64,000 bases of DNA from Thiogranum longum. GTDB taxonomy: Bacteria > Pseudomonadota > Gammaproteobacteria > DSM-19610. Of the stretch, positions 18,053 to 27,806 are shown piece by piece. The position numbers and the translations under genes are program-made. The notes under the pieces were generated by a model, which ran no database searches, was not told the origin of the DNA, and saw only the letters and a list, made by a program, of their open reading frames with translations. Location: contig NZ_SMFX01000001.1 in assembly GCF_004339085.1 (NCBI RefSeq), positions 62,001-126,000 on the forward strand, given 5' to 3'. Positions within the stretch are counted from its first letter, which is position 1; the number at the start of each line of letters is the position of its first letter.

Positions 18053-19423
18053 ATGTATAAAAGACACTTCGGGTTGTCAGTATCGCCATTTCGTATTACC
18101 CCGGACACACGCAAATTTTTTGGTGGTGGGCAGCGTGCAGAAATACTGGAAACACTGATATACGCGATCTGTAACGGCGAAGGCATGATCAAGGTAACCG
18201 GTGAAATCGGTACCGGAAAAACCATGCTTTGCCATATGCTGCAGGAACAACTGCCCGACTCGGTCGAGGTCGTTTACCTTGCCAATCCCAACCTGACTCG
18301 CGACGAAATTTTGACGGCCATCGTGCTGGAGCTTGAATTACCTGTTCCGGAGGGGTGCTCGCGCCTGCAACTTATGCAACACCTGCAGGATTACCTGCTC
18401 TACTGTCACCGCAAACAACGTCGTGTCGTGGTCTTTATTGAAGAAGCCCAGCAGATGCCTTTGCAGACACTTGAAGAAATTCGCCTGCTTTCGAATCTGG
18501 AAACCCGTGACGCCAAGCTTCTGCAGCTACTGCTGTTCGGTCAACCCGAACTCGATAAGCTATTGGAAAAACATGAAATTCGTCAATTACGGGATCGTAT
18601 CGGGCACAGTATTCACCTCACACCGCTTAGCTCGAAGGAAGTCGCTGAATACTTGCGCTTCCGGCTTCATAATGCCGGTTATCGGGGCGGTGAATTGTTT
18701 ACCTGGTCGGCCTGCTGGTTGCTGGCACTTTCTTCAGGTGGGCTGATTCGACGACTGCATCACCTGGCAGAAAAGTCATTACTGTCTGCATTCTCTGCCA
18801 ACGCTGTACGGGTTCGGCTGATTGATGCCTGGCGTGCCCGTAGTGACGGCCAACATCTGGCAAAACTGCCACGTTTTGCCGGGGGAGTGGTGGCCGGCAC
18901 CCTGATTACAGCACTGACCGTATTCCTCCAGAATTTACCGGCACCACAAGCTGAATCAACGCAGGCTGCAGCCATGCAGCGAATCGCAGAAACTCCAACG
19001 CCAGACCCGGTGCTCGAAGCTGCCCGGCAGCGTGCGCTCAGTATCCAGCCCTCTGCCGGCCTGCCAGCCGTCTCACAACGACTGGCCGCATCAGAAATCT
19101 GGCTACGCAACCCGCACGGCGGATTGACGATACAGCTCTTGCTGAGTGAAGACGACGATCTTGCCAATATAGAAAAACTGATTGAAAAACAACCTTATAG
19201 GAATATTCAATCAAACATTTTCCTGTCACGAAGTGAAATTGGGGGACGCCCGCGCTGGAACGTCCTGTACGGGAATTTTGATAGCAAGTCCAAAGCTTTG
19301 GCGGCAATTGCCGATCTACCTGATGAGCTGCGCAGGCATAAACCGTTCATACGTTCGATATCCGCACTATACAAAAGCCAGGAACGAACCGAAGCGCAGA
19401 CCAAAAAGGAAAGCTCAGGATGA
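18053..19423 (+). CDS. ExeA/MshM-type AAA ATPase with C-terminal SPOR domain
   Basis: This 456-residue protein carries an ExeA/GspA-like ATPase (about 1-255) with Walker A GEIGTGKT (50-57) and Walker B VVVFIEEAQ. A single membrane helix (about 274-295) and a periplasmic part follow. Its end (about 355-440, including WNVLYGNFDSKSKALAAIADLP) looks like a SPOR domain of the DamX kind, which binds denuded peptidoglycan. Such ATPases help insert a secretin through the cell wall. The start (AGGGTAA 5 nt upstream) matches MYKRHFGLSVSPF of homologues, so the longer frame from 18002 is not used. It overlaps the secretin gene by 4 nt. Confidence 0.87.
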   Translation: MYKRHFGLSVSPFRITPDTRKFFGGGQRAEILETLIYAICNGEGMIKVTGEIGTGKTMLCHMLQEQLPDSVEVVYLANPNLTRDEILTAIVLELELPVPEGCSRLQLMQHLQDYLLYCHRKQRRVVVFIEEAQQMPLQTLEEIRLLSNLETRDAKLLQLLLFGQPELDKLLEKHEIRQLRDRIGHSIHLTPLSSKEVAEYLRFRLHNAGYRGGELFTWSACWLLALSSGGLIRRLHHLAEKSLLSAFSANAVRVRLIDAWRARSDGQHLAKLPRFAGGVVAGTLITALTVFLQNLPAPQAESTQAAAMQRIAETPTPDPVLEAARQRALSIQPSAGLPAVSQRLAASEIWLRNPHGGLTIQLLLSEDDDLANIEKLIEKQPYRNIQSNIFLSRSEIGGRPRWNVLYGNFDSKSKALAAIADLPDELRRHKPFIRSISALYKSQERTEAQTKKESSG

Positions 19424-21051
19424 ACAGTTTACGCTGGATGCTCTATTTACTGCTGACGGTGCTGGTGACCATAACCGGTTGTGCGTCGACGCCTCCGAAA
19501 CCCGCGAGCGGACACATTGATAGCAGTCAACGTCCGGATGCCTCCCACCTTTCCAGTGATGCCATTCCCTCACTGGTGCGTGAAGCCCCGGTTGTCCCGG
19601 AGCCCACGCCGGCGATAGCGCAGGAAACCTACACTGTCGTTGTGACCAATGCAGCGCTTGATGAACTGCTGTTCGCACTGGCACGTGATGCCCATCTCAA
19701 TATCGATGTTCATCCCGGACTGTCGGGAAAAGTGACATTAAACGCAATCGACCAGACCCTGCTGCAGATACTTGATCGTATTTCTGCACAGGTACCGGTT
19801 CGTTACCATTTTGAAGATGAACTGTTGGTGGTAGAGCCCGATCAACCTTATCTGCGCAGCTACTATATCGATTACGTGAATCTGGCCCGCAGCAGCAAGA
19901 GCAACAACAGTGTTTCTACCGAAATCGCCACAACCGGCCAGGCCGCCGTAGGCGATAGCGGCGGCAGAGGTAGTAGCGGTGGATCGAACAGCTCTTCGAC
20001 AAATGTCACCAGTTCTTCGGAAAATCAGTTCTGGGGACGCCTACGGCAGAACATCGCCAGTATGCTGGGACTAAAGGGCGACGACGATGCATCCGGCCAA
20101 TCCGTCATTATCAATGCCGAAACAGGGCTGATTACAATACTCGCCACACAAACCCAGCATTTACAGCTCCAGGAGTATCTCGACCGACTGGTAACCAACG
20201 CACAGCGCCAGGTGCTGATCGAAGCAACAGTTGTTGAAGTCGAACTGAACAATAACTATCAGTTCGGTGTGGACTGGTCAAAAATTGCCGATAGCGGAAA
20301 TGGCGTCAGTTTTACCCAGAGCCTGCTTGGCACCAATCTGGCCAGCCCGCCTGTATTCTCTCTCAACTACACCGACAACAAGAGCTTCGGCAACATTTCT
20401 GCGACTGTAAAAATGTTGCAGGAATTCGGTAATGTGAAGGTACTGTCCAGCCCCAAGATAATGGCGATAAATAACCAGACAGCCTTGCTCAAGGTTGTTG
20501 ATAATATTGTTTACTTTACACTTGAGGCCGATACTGTAACCGGCCAGACCACCACTCAAACCACCTTTACCAGTACGCCACACACCGTACCGGTCGGCTT
20601 TGTTATGTCTGTCACACCGCAAATCAGCCGTGAAGATGCCGTCACGCTTAATGTCAGACCGACCATCTCGCGTGTGACAGGTTTCGTAAATGACCCCAAT
20701 CCTGCTTTGGCAGCCAACAGTATCGAAAGTCGAATTCCACAGATACAGGTTCGTGAAATGGAATCTGTATTACGCGTGCGCAGTGGTCAGATTGCCGTGC
20801 TGGGTGGGCTGATCCAGGACAATGTCAACCTGACTGACCAGGGTATCCCCGTCCTGTCACAAATTGATTACCTGGGTGATGCGTTCACCTACCGGGACAA
20901 CAAAATCAAAAAATCCGAGCTGGTAATTTTCCTGCGTCCGCGCGTTGTGGACAGCCTCGACAAACCACTGGATGTCTACACGGATTACCTACCAAACCCT
21001 GATGCAGCGCTCGGGCCTGACCACGCAGGTGAATGGAGGGTAATGCGTTGA
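19420..21051 (+). CDS. MshL-like pilus secretin, lipoprotein (first locus)
   Basis: The 543-residue outer-membrane secretin subunit has a lipoprotein signal peptide with lipobox ending at C21 (TITGC). A short STN-like N domain follows (NAALDELLFALARDAHLNID), then N0/N1-type modules interrupted by a Ser/Gly-rich loop (about 183-207). The secretin core includes VLIEATVVEVELNN and the C-terminal VLGGLIQDN...ELVIFLRPRVV. The ring would form the channel for an MSHA-type fibre. Gene order ATPase-secretin-TPR-GspE-GspF repeats that of the second locus, although the two secretins differ clearly. It overlaps the next gene by 4 nt. Confidence 0.9.
   Translation: MNSLRWMLYLLLTVLVTITGCASTPPKPASGHIDSSQRPDASHLSSDAIPSLVREAPVVPEPTPAIAQETYTVVVTNAALDELLFALARDAHLNIDVHPGLSGKVTLNAIDQTLLQILDRISAQVPVRYHFEDELLVVEPDQPYLRSYYIDYVNLARSSKSNNSVSTEIATTGQAAVGDSGGRGSSGGSNSSSTNVTSSSENQFWGRLRQNIASMLGLKGDDDASGQSVIINAETGLITILATQTQHLQLQEYLDRLVTNAQRQVLIEATVVEVELNNNYQFGVDWSKIADSGNGVSFTQSLLGTNLASPPVFSLNYTDNKSFGNISATVKMLQEFGNVKVLSSPKIMAINNQTALLKVVDNIVYFTLEADTVTGQTTTQTTFTSTPHTVPVGFVMSVTPQISREDAVTLNVRPTISRVTGFVNDPNPALAANSIESRIPQIQVREMESVLRVRSGQIAVLGGLIQDNVNLTDQGIPVLSQIDYLGDAFTYRDNKIKKSELVIFLRPRVVDSLDKPLDVYTDYLPNPDAALGPDHAGEWRVMR
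21035..21040 (+). promoter_or_regulatory. Ribosome binding site that decides a TTG start
   Basis: GGAGGG lies 7 nt before TTG at 21048. The competing in-frame ATG at 21033 overlaps this site and so cannot use it. The TTG gives the N-terminus MSLLMDALRRAE, as in related pilus TPR proteins. Confidence 0.7.
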
Positions 21052-22271
21052 GCCTGCTTATGGATGCACTCCGACGTGCAGAGACACCTGCCGATGAAGC
21101 GACGGATGAAACCTCTGCAACAGCAGAGCAGACAACTGCAACCGCCACGGAAAGCAGCGCGGCTGATCTTTCGCTGGAACCGCTGAATGATGTTGAACGC
21201 CAGTCAGAAGCTCGTCAGCAACACTCCGGTGAAGATCGGCAACAACAATCGCCTGATGACAATGCTTCCATCGATAGTGAACGTCCGGATGAATCCGGAA
21301 CGGTAAAACGCAGCCACGTAGTACTGGAGCCGCGCTCCAGCCGGACACAAAACATACTCATGTTCATTTCCGGCCTGGCATTTATTCTGCTGATTGTGGG
21401 CAGCTACTATGCCTGGAAGTCCAGCGAGCTACCTGCACAAAGAGGCTTTTCATCGGCAACACTGATCGACTCACCCGAAACACCAGAAGTTTCACAAAAT
21501 GAACTCGCTCAGAATGAGACAGCCTCGGTGACAAAAAACGTAACGGCACAAAAGACAACCACCACACACCGTGCAGTTACACCACCAAAACACGCACCAG
21601 ACCTTCACCCGGCGCAGGCGAGCCACAGCATAAGCCCTGAGCCTCGTCCAAAGCCATCAATCAACATCAGCAAGCGGCAGAAAATACCCGGCATCAACCC
21701 GGAGCTGATAGCCGCCTACAATGCTTACCAGAAACAGAATTTTGAACTGTCAGAGAAACTCTATAAACGTGTCCTGCGCCGCTACCCCGATAACCGGGAT
21801 GCCGTACTGGGGCTGGCCGCCATTGCCATGTACCAGGGGCGTTATGCCACCGCACGCGATTTCTACACGCGCGCCCTGAAAGCCAATCCTGCTGACAGTG
21901 TTGCCCGTATCGCACTGCATTCACTTATCGGTTCAGGCGATGCACTGAAAGACGGCAGCCGTCTCAAGCAATGGTTGCAGTCAGATCCGGGCAACCCGCA
22001 ACTACACTTTGCACTCGGTAATTACTACGCTGAGAACAGGCAATGGAAGGAAGCACAGCATGCATATTTTGAAGCCTTTCGTCTTGCACCCTCACGAGCC
22101 GATTATGCCTTCAACCTTGCCGTGACACTGGATCGTCTGATGTTGCGCAAACAGGCACTCGAGTATTACCGCAAGGCACAGGAACTTGCCGGTAGCACAA
22201 CTTTATTCAGCACCAGACAACTGGAGCAGCGCATTACCCAGCTGGAAAATTACGGGGGAGCGAAACAGTGA
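21048..22271 (+). CDS. MshN-like TPR protein of the first pilus locus
   Basis: This 407-residue inner-membrane protein has a cytoplasmic acidic N-terminus beginning SLLMDALRRAE. One membrane helix follows (about 102-122, ILMFISGLAFILLIVGSYYA), then a Thr/Pro/Ala-rich linker and periplasmic TPR repeats (from about 220 to the end). MshN-type proteins probably link the secretin to the inner-membrane complex. TTG at 21048 is the chosen start because of the strong site GGAGGG and TTGA overlap with the secretin stop. It ends in a GTGA overlap with the GspE-type gene. Confidence 0.85.
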   Translation: MSLLMDALRRAETPADEATDETSATAEQTTATATESSAADLSLEPLNDVERQSEARQQHSGEDRQQQSPDDNASIDSERPDESGTVKRSHVVLEPRSSRTQNILMFISGLAFILLIVGSYYAWKSSELPAQRGFSSATLIDSPETPEVSQNELAQNETASVTKNVTAQKTTTTHRAVTPPKHAPDLHPAQASHSISPEPRPKPSINISKRQKIPGINPELIAAYNAYQKQNFELSEKLYKRVLRRYPDNRDAVLGLAAIAMYQGRYATARDFYTRALKANPADSVARIALHSLIGSGDALKDGSRLKQWLQSDPGNPQLHFALGNYYAENRQWKEAQHAYFEAFRLAPSRADYAFNLAVTLDRLMLRKQALEYYRKAQELAGSTTLFSTRQLEQRITQLENYGGAKQ

Positions 22272-23968
22272 ACGCTGTTGCCCGGCCAAAACGTATCGGT
22301 GACCTGCTGATAGAAAAGGGCATCCTTACCCAGGACCAGCTCAGTATTGCGCTAACCGAGCAGAAGAAATCACGCGAGCAGCTTGGCAAGATCATTGTCA
22401 GTCTTGGTTTCGCGACCGAGGCTGTCGTTCGCGACGCGCTCGGTGAAGCGCTGGGGCAGGAGAGCGTCGACCTGGCGAAAGTGATCGTCGACACGGAAGT
22501 CCTGCAGCTGGTTGGCAAGGATGTGGCGCGCCGCTTCAAAATGCTGCCTCTATCGATTGATTCAAACAAGGCTGTTCTGACAGTCGCAATGGCTGACACG
22601 TTCAATGTGGTTGCCATTGACCAGTTACGCGCGCTACTGGGCGGCGAACTTGAAATTATGCCGGTACTGGCTGGCGAATCTGAAATTGAAACTGCGATTG
22701 ACCAGCTATATGGCTTCGAGCTTTCTGTCGATGGCATCTTGCATGAAATAGAAACCGGTCAGGTTGATTACAGCAATCACCACAGCGAATCCGACGAGTA
22801 CAGCCAACCCCTGGTCAGACTGGTTGATGCGCTTTTGTCTGATGCCGTTAAAAAGAGCGCTTCTGACATTCACTTTGAGCCTGAACTGGGGTTCCTGCGC
22901 ATTCGATATCGTGTCGACGGTGTCTTGCGCCAGGTTCGTAGTCTGCACCAGAACTACTGGTCTGCCATTGCCGTTCGTTTAAAAGTTATTTCAGGGATGA
23001 ATATAGCCGAGACACGCGCACCGCAGGACGGCCACATTTCACTGACGCTGTTCGGCCGCCCGGTTGATTTCCGTGTTTCTGCACAGCCAACCACACATGG
23101 CGAAAATATAGTCCTGCGAATACTCGACCGTAACAAGGGTATTGTTCCGCTGGACAAACTCGGTCTTAGTGAGCACGCACTTGCCACATTACGACTCATG
23201 ATGGCAAGGCCGGAAGGTATTCTGCTTGTAACCGGCCCGACAGGTAGTGGCAAGACTACCACCCTTTATTCCATGTTGAGCTACGTTAATGATGAGTCTG
23301 TAAACATCATGACACTTGAAGACCCGGTTGAATATCCCATGCCGATGATTCGTCAAACATCGGTAAACGTTTCTGCAAAGCTGGATTTCGCCAGCGGCAT
23401 CCGCTCCATGCTCAGGCAGGATCCGGATATCATCCTGGTTGGCGAGGTCCGCGACGAAGATACTGCCGATATGGCGCTACGCGCGGCCATGACAGGTCAC
23501 CAGGTCTATTCAACACTTCATACCAATTCCGCTGTTGGCGCGATTCCACGCCTGCTGGACCTGGGCATAGTACCGGATATTCTTGCGGGAAATATTATTG
23601 GTATTGTGGCCCAGCGACTTATACGCAAGCTATGTCCACATTGCAGAAAGCAGGACAAGCCAACTGAACTGGAACATCACCTGCTGGGACTCGCGAAAGA
23701 TGAAAACCCGGTGGTTTACCGTGCAGATGGCTGTGAACAGTGCCACCAGTCAGGTTATCGCGGTCGTATTGCCATCACTGAACTGCTCAAGGTTGATACA
23801 GATATAGACGACCTTATCGCACGCCGGGCATCGCGGAAGGAAATTCACGAACTGGCGATCAGTAAAGGCTTTGAACCGATCGCAGAAGACGCACTGCGCC
23901 GTGTGCTGGATGGCAGCAGCACGCTCGAGGAAGTATCCCGCGTCGTTGACCTCACAGACCGTCTGTAG
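22268..23968 (+). CDS. GspE/PilB/MshE-type assembly ATPase (first locus)
   Basis: This 566-residue hexameric ATPase powers pilin polymerisation. An N-terminal T2SSE_N/MshEN domain (RIGDLLIEKGILTQDQLSIAL) is followed by the second N domain and the motor. Walker A is GPTGSGKTTTL at about 323-333, the Asp box is VNIMTLEDPVEYPM, Walker B is DPDIILVGEVRDEDTA, and the His box is TGHQVYSTLHTN. A four-cysteine zinc motif is present as CPHC and CEQC. MshEN domains in Vibrio MshE bind cyclic di-GMP. Whether this one does cannot be decided by eye. It starts with GTG, overlapping the previous stop. Confidence 0.93.
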   Translation: MNAVARPKRIGDLLIEKGILTQDQLSIALTEQKKSREQLGKIIVSLGFATEAVVRDALGEALGQESVDLAKVIVDTEVLQLVGKDVARRFKMLPLSIDSNKAVLTVAMADTFNVVAIDQLRALLGGELEIMPVLAGESEIETAIDQLYGFELSVDGILHEIETGQVDYSNHHSESDEYSQPLVRLVDALLSDAVKKSASDIHFEPELGFLRIRYRVDGVLRQVRSLHQNYWSAIAVRLKVISGMNIAETRAPQDGHISLTLFGRPVDFRVSAQPTTHGENIVLRILDRNKGIVPLDKLGLSEHALATLRLMMARPEGILLVTGPTGSGKTTTLYSMLSYVNDESVNIMTLEDPVEYPMPMIRQTSVNVSAKLDFASGIRSMLRQDPDIILVGEVRDEDTADMALRAAMTGHQVYSTLHTNSAVGAIPRLLDLGIVPDILAGNIIGIVAQRLIRKLCPHCRKQDKPTELEHHLLGLAKDENPVVYRADGCEQCHQSGYRGRIAITELLKVDTDIDDLIARRASRKEIHELAISKGFEPIAEDALRRVLDGSSTLEEVSRVVDLTDRL

Positions 23969-23980
23969 AGTAGAAGAGCG

Positions 23981-25186
23981 ATGGCAGCATTCGAATACAA
24001 GGCAGTAGACAACTTCGGCAAGAAGGTACTGGGACGCATCGAGGCAAGTAACGACGATGATCTTGAACTGCGCCTGACACGCATGGGGCTTGACCTTGTC
24101 AATTTTCGTCCAGCGCGAAAGGGCCGTCTGTTTTCCCATCGTAACCGTATCGATCGCCCAGAACTCGTTACCTTTTGCTTCCACCTTGAGCAACTGACGC
24201 GCGCCGGTGTTCCTATACTTGAAGCGCTCGCTGACCTGCGAGACAGCGTGCCAAACCCGCGCTTCCGTGATGTGCTTTCCGCCATTATTGAGGATATACA
24301 AGGCGGGAAGAATCTTTCTGGCGCACTTGCAGGGTTTCCGACAATCTTCGATCCGGTTTTTATCAGCCTGATCTCCGCCGGCGAACAAAGTGGCGAATTA
24401 CCGGCCATCCTGCGCGAACTGACTGAATCGCTCAAGTGGCAGGATGAGCTGGCAGCTCATACAAAGAAGATCATCATGTATCCGGCTTTTGTCGGTACAG
24501 TCATTATCGGCGTAATGGCTTTTATGATGATTTACCTTGTTCCCCAGCTTGTTGGATTTATAACCAGCATGGGGACAGAAATACCTGTACATACCAGGGC
24601 GCTGATCTTTGTTTCTGATTTTGTCACCCACTACTGGTACCTGTTCCTTGTTGTTCCACCCTCCCTTTTCTTTGGCATTCGTTACTGGGCACGTCACAGC
24701 AGCGCCGGGCGCTACCGGGTAGACCAGTGGAAACTTAATGCCCCTGCAATTGGTGGCATATACAAGAAAATCATTTTGTCGCGCTTTACCAGCAACTTTG
24801 CTCTCCTTTACAAGGCCGGCGTTACTGTTCTTGATTGCATCCGCATGGGAGAAACACTGGTTGGCAACGCCGTCATCGCTGAAGCCCTTCAGCGGGTAAG
24901 ACACCAGATCAGTGAAGGTGTCGCATTGACCTCCAGCTTCGAAAATACCGGTCTTTTCCCACCACTCGTGGTACGCATGTTCCGGGTGGGTGAAAGCAGC
25001 GGCGCACTGGATAACTCGCTGGAGAATGTCAGCTATTTCTTCAACCGCGATGTGCAGGAATCCATCGACCGCGTCCAGTCACTGATAGAACCTGTGCTGA
25101 CTGTCGTCCTTGGCGCCATGCTTGGCTGGGTTATGCTTTCTGTCCTTGGGCCTGTCTACGATATGCTCGGTGAAGTGACGAGGTAA
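23981..25186 (+). CDS. GspF/PilC/MshG-type platform protein (first locus)
   Basis: This 401-residue polytopic inner-membrane protein contains two GspF domains. They are visible as repeated segments: FCFHLEQLTRAGVPILEALADLR in the first half and SRFTSNFALLYKAGVTVLDCIR in the second. Helices lie between and after them. It forms the platform on which the GspE-type ATPase acts to extrude pilins. The N-terminal FEYKAVDNFGKKVLG is the usual family start. It lies 12 bp after the ATPase gene and 4 bp before the next gene, within the same operon. Confidence 0.92.
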   Translation: MAAFEYKAVDNFGKKVLGRIEASNDDDLELRLTRMGLDLVNFRPARKGRLFSHRNRIDRPELVTFCFHLEQLTRAGVPILEALADLRDSVPNPRFRDVLSAIIEDIQGGKNLSGALAGFPTIFDPVFISLISAGEQSGELPAILRELTESLKWQDELAAHTKKIIMYPAFVGTVIIGVMAFMMIYLVPQLVGFITSMGTEIPVHTRALIFVSDFVTHYWYLFLVVPPSLFFGIRYWARHSSAGRYRVDQWKLNAPAIGGIYKKIILSRFTSNFALLYKAGVTVLDCIRMGETLVGNAVIAEALQRVRHQISEGVALTSSFENTGLFPPLVVRMFRVGESSGALDNSLENVSYFFNRDVQESIDRVQSLIEPVLTVVLGAMLGWVMLSVLGPVYDMLGEVTR

Positions 25187-25190
25187 CTTC

Positions 25191-26744
25191 ATGAAATATG
25201 TTATCTACGTCAATGGCGAACAAAGCAGCCTGTACCAGGTTGGCAGGCACTCGGTGCAACATCTCGGAAGCTATCTGGCCGGTCTTGCCGGGATGCACAG
25301 ATTACGTGATGCTCTGCTGAAGCTTCATCACCATCCGGTATCTATTCTTGTAGACCTTATTGAGGAGGAGTTTCGTCACGACAACCTTCCTCATATACTT
25401 GGACGTGACCGTGCCCGCATGCTGGCACGTATGGCAGGAAAACTTTTCCGCGGTACACCTTTCCGCTACAGCCAGGTCATCGGACGCAGTCGTGAAGGCC
25501 GTCGTGATGACAAGGCACTGTTCAGCGCCTTGACCAACCCTGACAACCTGATGCCATTGATCAGCCTGTTGGATGAAACGGCCACACCGCTAGAGGGCAT
25601 TTTTTCGCTGCCTCTCATCAGTGCGGATATCCTCAAGCCAATGCGTGCTTGTGGTGAAAATATCCTCCTGATAACCGAACAACCAGGCGGTGGATTACGC
25701 GAAACCTTCCTGCGCAAGGGTACGGTAGAATTCAGCCGGCTTGCGCCTATACAGGAATCCTCACCAGAAGAATATTGCCGCTTGCTCGATGCAGAAGTTC
25801 ACAAGACTCATCGTTATCTGAATACGCTGAGACTTGTTGCACCCGGAGAATCGATCGACGTCTATCCTGTTGCTGATTCACTTCGTTGCGAAGCTGTAGC
25901 ACGTGAGTGTCGTGAATCAGAACAACTGGCTTTTTACCCGGTTGATATACGCCAGCTTGCGCTGGCGACAGGCTGTAAAAACTTTCCGGACACAGGCTTC
26001 AGTGATGCCTTGTTTGCCTTCCTTCTCGGCAACTCACGTCACGGGAATCATTATGCCCAGCCCCAGCACTTAAAACGTATGCGTGGTTGGCAGGGTTCGG
26101 TGGCTATTCGCGCAGCAAGCTGGATTCTGGCTGTCATCGGGCTGAGCTGGTCCGGTATGAATGTTATCGATGGCTGGATGGCAACCCGCGAGCAAGTCCA
26201 GATTGCCGCCAGTCGCGAGTCTATTTCGGAACGTTATACCCAGCTGACACAGGAGCTGCCAGTGCAGCCCGCCGAGGCGCGCGCCATGCGCGAAGCAACC
26301 GCACTGGCCAACAGCCTTGAGCAACACCCATTGCAATCCAGCCGTATATTCGGGCTTCTTGGCAAGGCGTTCACCATTAACCCGGAACTTGAGTTACGCA
26401 AACTGCGCTGGTTCACATCGGATAAAACCGATGCTCGTGAGCCCGTTTCACTGGTATCTTCAAATAATACTGCCGGCCTTCCCTTGCCGGTGTACTCGGT
26501 TGCAATAGTCTCCGGCTCCCTACGAGAGTTTGATGGAAGCTACCAGCACGCACAGGACCAGATTGAAAAAATGGTCGCCTGGCTCAGTGATCAGCCTGGC
26601 GTCATTACCGTGGATATCGAACGCGCGCCCATTGATACGAGACCCGACACGCAGATACAGGGTGAAATTGACAATCGACTGAAAAATAGCCGCGCAGATT
26701 TTGAGCTACGCGTGGTAATGGAGCTCGACAATGAAACGGTTTGA
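25191..26744 (+). CDS. PilM-PilN-like fusion (GspL-like) of the first pilus locus
   Basis: The 517-residue protein has a soluble N-terminal half (1-295), a single membrane helix (about 303-325), and a periplasmic half that begins with a coiled coil and ends with a ferredoxin-like region near 430-510. In other loci the cytoplasmic actin-like part (PilM/MshI) and the membrane part (PilN) are separate genes. Here they appear joined, as in GspL. Clear actin-type ATP motifs are not visible, so the PilM assignment rests on architecture and position. The coding sequence overlaps the PilO-like gene by 14 nt. Confidence 0.6.
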   Translation: MKYVIYVNGEQSSLYQVGRHSVQHLGSYLAGLAGMHRLRDALLKLHHHPVSILVDLIEEEFRHDNLPHILGRDRARMLARMAGKLFRGTPFRYSQVIGRSREGRRDDKALFSALTNPDNLMPLISLLDETATPLEGIFSLPLISADILKPMRACGENILLITEQPGGGLRETFLRKGTVEFSRLAPIQESSPEEYCRLLDAEVHKTHRYLNTLRLVAPGESIDVYPVADSLRCEAVARECRESEQLAFYPVDIRQLALATGCKNFPDTGFSDALFAFLLGNSRHGNHYAQPQHLKRMRGWQGSVAIRAASWILAVIGLSWSGMNVIDGWMATREQVQIAASRESISERYTQLTQELPVQPAEARAMREATALANSLEQHPLQSSRIFGLLGKAFTINPELELRKLRWFTSDKTDAREPVSLVSSNNTAGLPLPVYSVAIVSGSLREFDGSYQHAQDQIEKMVAWLSDQPGVITVDIERAPIDTRPDTQIQGEIDNRLKNSRADFELRVVMELDNETV

Positions 26745-27354
26745 ACTTGACCGGGACATGTTAATGGCTCCGGCAAAGCGCCTGCTTCTGATTGCCGGTG
26801 TCGTCAGTCTGTTTGCCGGCTTGAGTGCCTGGTATTCCGGCACCCAGCATGAAAGACTTGCGCGTGAACGCGCAGACCTTAACGTGCTGCGCGCCGAATA
26901 CCGCGACGCAGTGGAAGCCGGCGGCATACTTCGCACCTCACAACAACGCTACCGTGATCTCGAGCAGCGAGGTTTTATCGGTGATGAACCCAGGCTGTTA
27001 TGGATAGAGTCTCTGCGCAACAGCGGCCAGTCACAGCGCCTGTACAATCTTAAATATAATCTCAACCAGCAACGTCCGGTAACCCTCAGTGATGGTCCAC
27101 AGACTTCACATTACCAGCTCTTTGCCAGCCCCATGAAATTGCACCTGGATCTGGCGCACGAGGGGCGTTTGATCGGCTTCTTCGAAAACCTGCGCCGTGA
27201 ACGCCCGGCTGTATACCAGCTGCACGACTGCACAGTAGCGCCTACGTTTGGCAACCAGGATGTCAATTTCGGCAAGCCCAACATTGCCGCGGATTGTGAA
27301 CTGGTCTGGTTCACCGCTCGCCCGATCGAACATGTCGAGGAGGACCCAATGTGA
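26731..27354 (+). CDS. PilO/MshJ-like inner-membrane protein (first locus)
   Basis: This 207-residue protein has one N-terminal membrane helix (about 17-35). A coiled-coil segment (about 38-75) and a small periplasmic domain follow. The plan is that of PilO, MshJ or GspM. It should pair with the PilN-like half of the protein encoded just upstream, with which its gene overlaps by 14 nt. Sequence similarity to known PilO is weak by eye, so the call depends on topology and gene order. Two periplasmic cysteines near the C-terminus could form a disulfide. Confidence 0.6.
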   Translation: MKRFELDRDMLMAPAKRLLLIAGVVSLFAGLSAWYSGTQHERLARERADLNVLRAEYRDAVEAGGILRTSQQRYRDLEQRGFIGDEPRLLWIESLRNSGQSQRLYNLKYNLNQQRPVTLSDGPQTSHYQLFASPMKLHLDLAHEGRLIGFFENLRRERPAVYQLHDCTVAPTFGNQDVNFGKPNIAADCELVWFTARPIEHVEEDPM

Positions 27355-27806
27355 GGTACTCAAACCTGGCCCTATCATTAATCTTTCTACTGACACCTTG
27401 TGCTACTGCACTGGCTGATCCGTGGGGTCTACTGTTCACCACTCCGAACCAGCGTGCCCGTCTGGATAGCGGGCAGGCAGAGCCTGCCCCCTCGGCAAGC
27501 AGCTCTTCCGGTGGTTCCAGGCAGGAAAGTGCAGTCGAGCCTATACAGTTAACCGGCACGCTGACCAGCAACAGGGGTAAGCGCACGGCCTGGATAAATG
27601 GCAAACCGGCTTCCCGTGACGTTCGTGTACTTGGTGCAGGGCGTGTACAGCTATACACACCTTCATCAGAATCACCTCTCCTGATCAAATCCGGTCAGCG
27701 GCTTAACCCCCAAACGGGGGAGATTGTCGAAGGCTACACAGCGCCGCCGGAAGCTGTAAACGCTACTGCGCAAACGGAGACGGACACGGCCGACGCGCCG
27801 ATGTGA
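27351..27806 (+). CDS. MshK/PilP-like periplasmic protein (first locus)
   Basis: This 151-residue protein has a signal peptide (about 1-22, ending TALA). A Ser/Gly-rich linker and a small domain follow (VEPIQLTGTLTSNRGKRTAWINGKPA...LLIKSGQRLNP). The same pattern of a strand, an INGK turn and more strands is seen in MshK of the second locus (IIFSNDRRIAIINGQRV). MshK and PilP connect the inner-membrane complex to the secretin. The gene starts with GTG overlapping the upstream stop by 4 nt and itself overlaps the next gene by 4 nt. Confidence 0.65.
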   Translation: MRYSNLALSLIFLLTPCATALADPWGLLFTTPNQRARLDSGQAEPAPSASSSSGGSRQESAVEPIQLTGTLTSNRGKRTAWINGKPASRDVRVLGAGRVQLYTPSSESPLLIKSGQRLNPQTGEIVEGYTAPPEAVNATAQTETDTADAPM

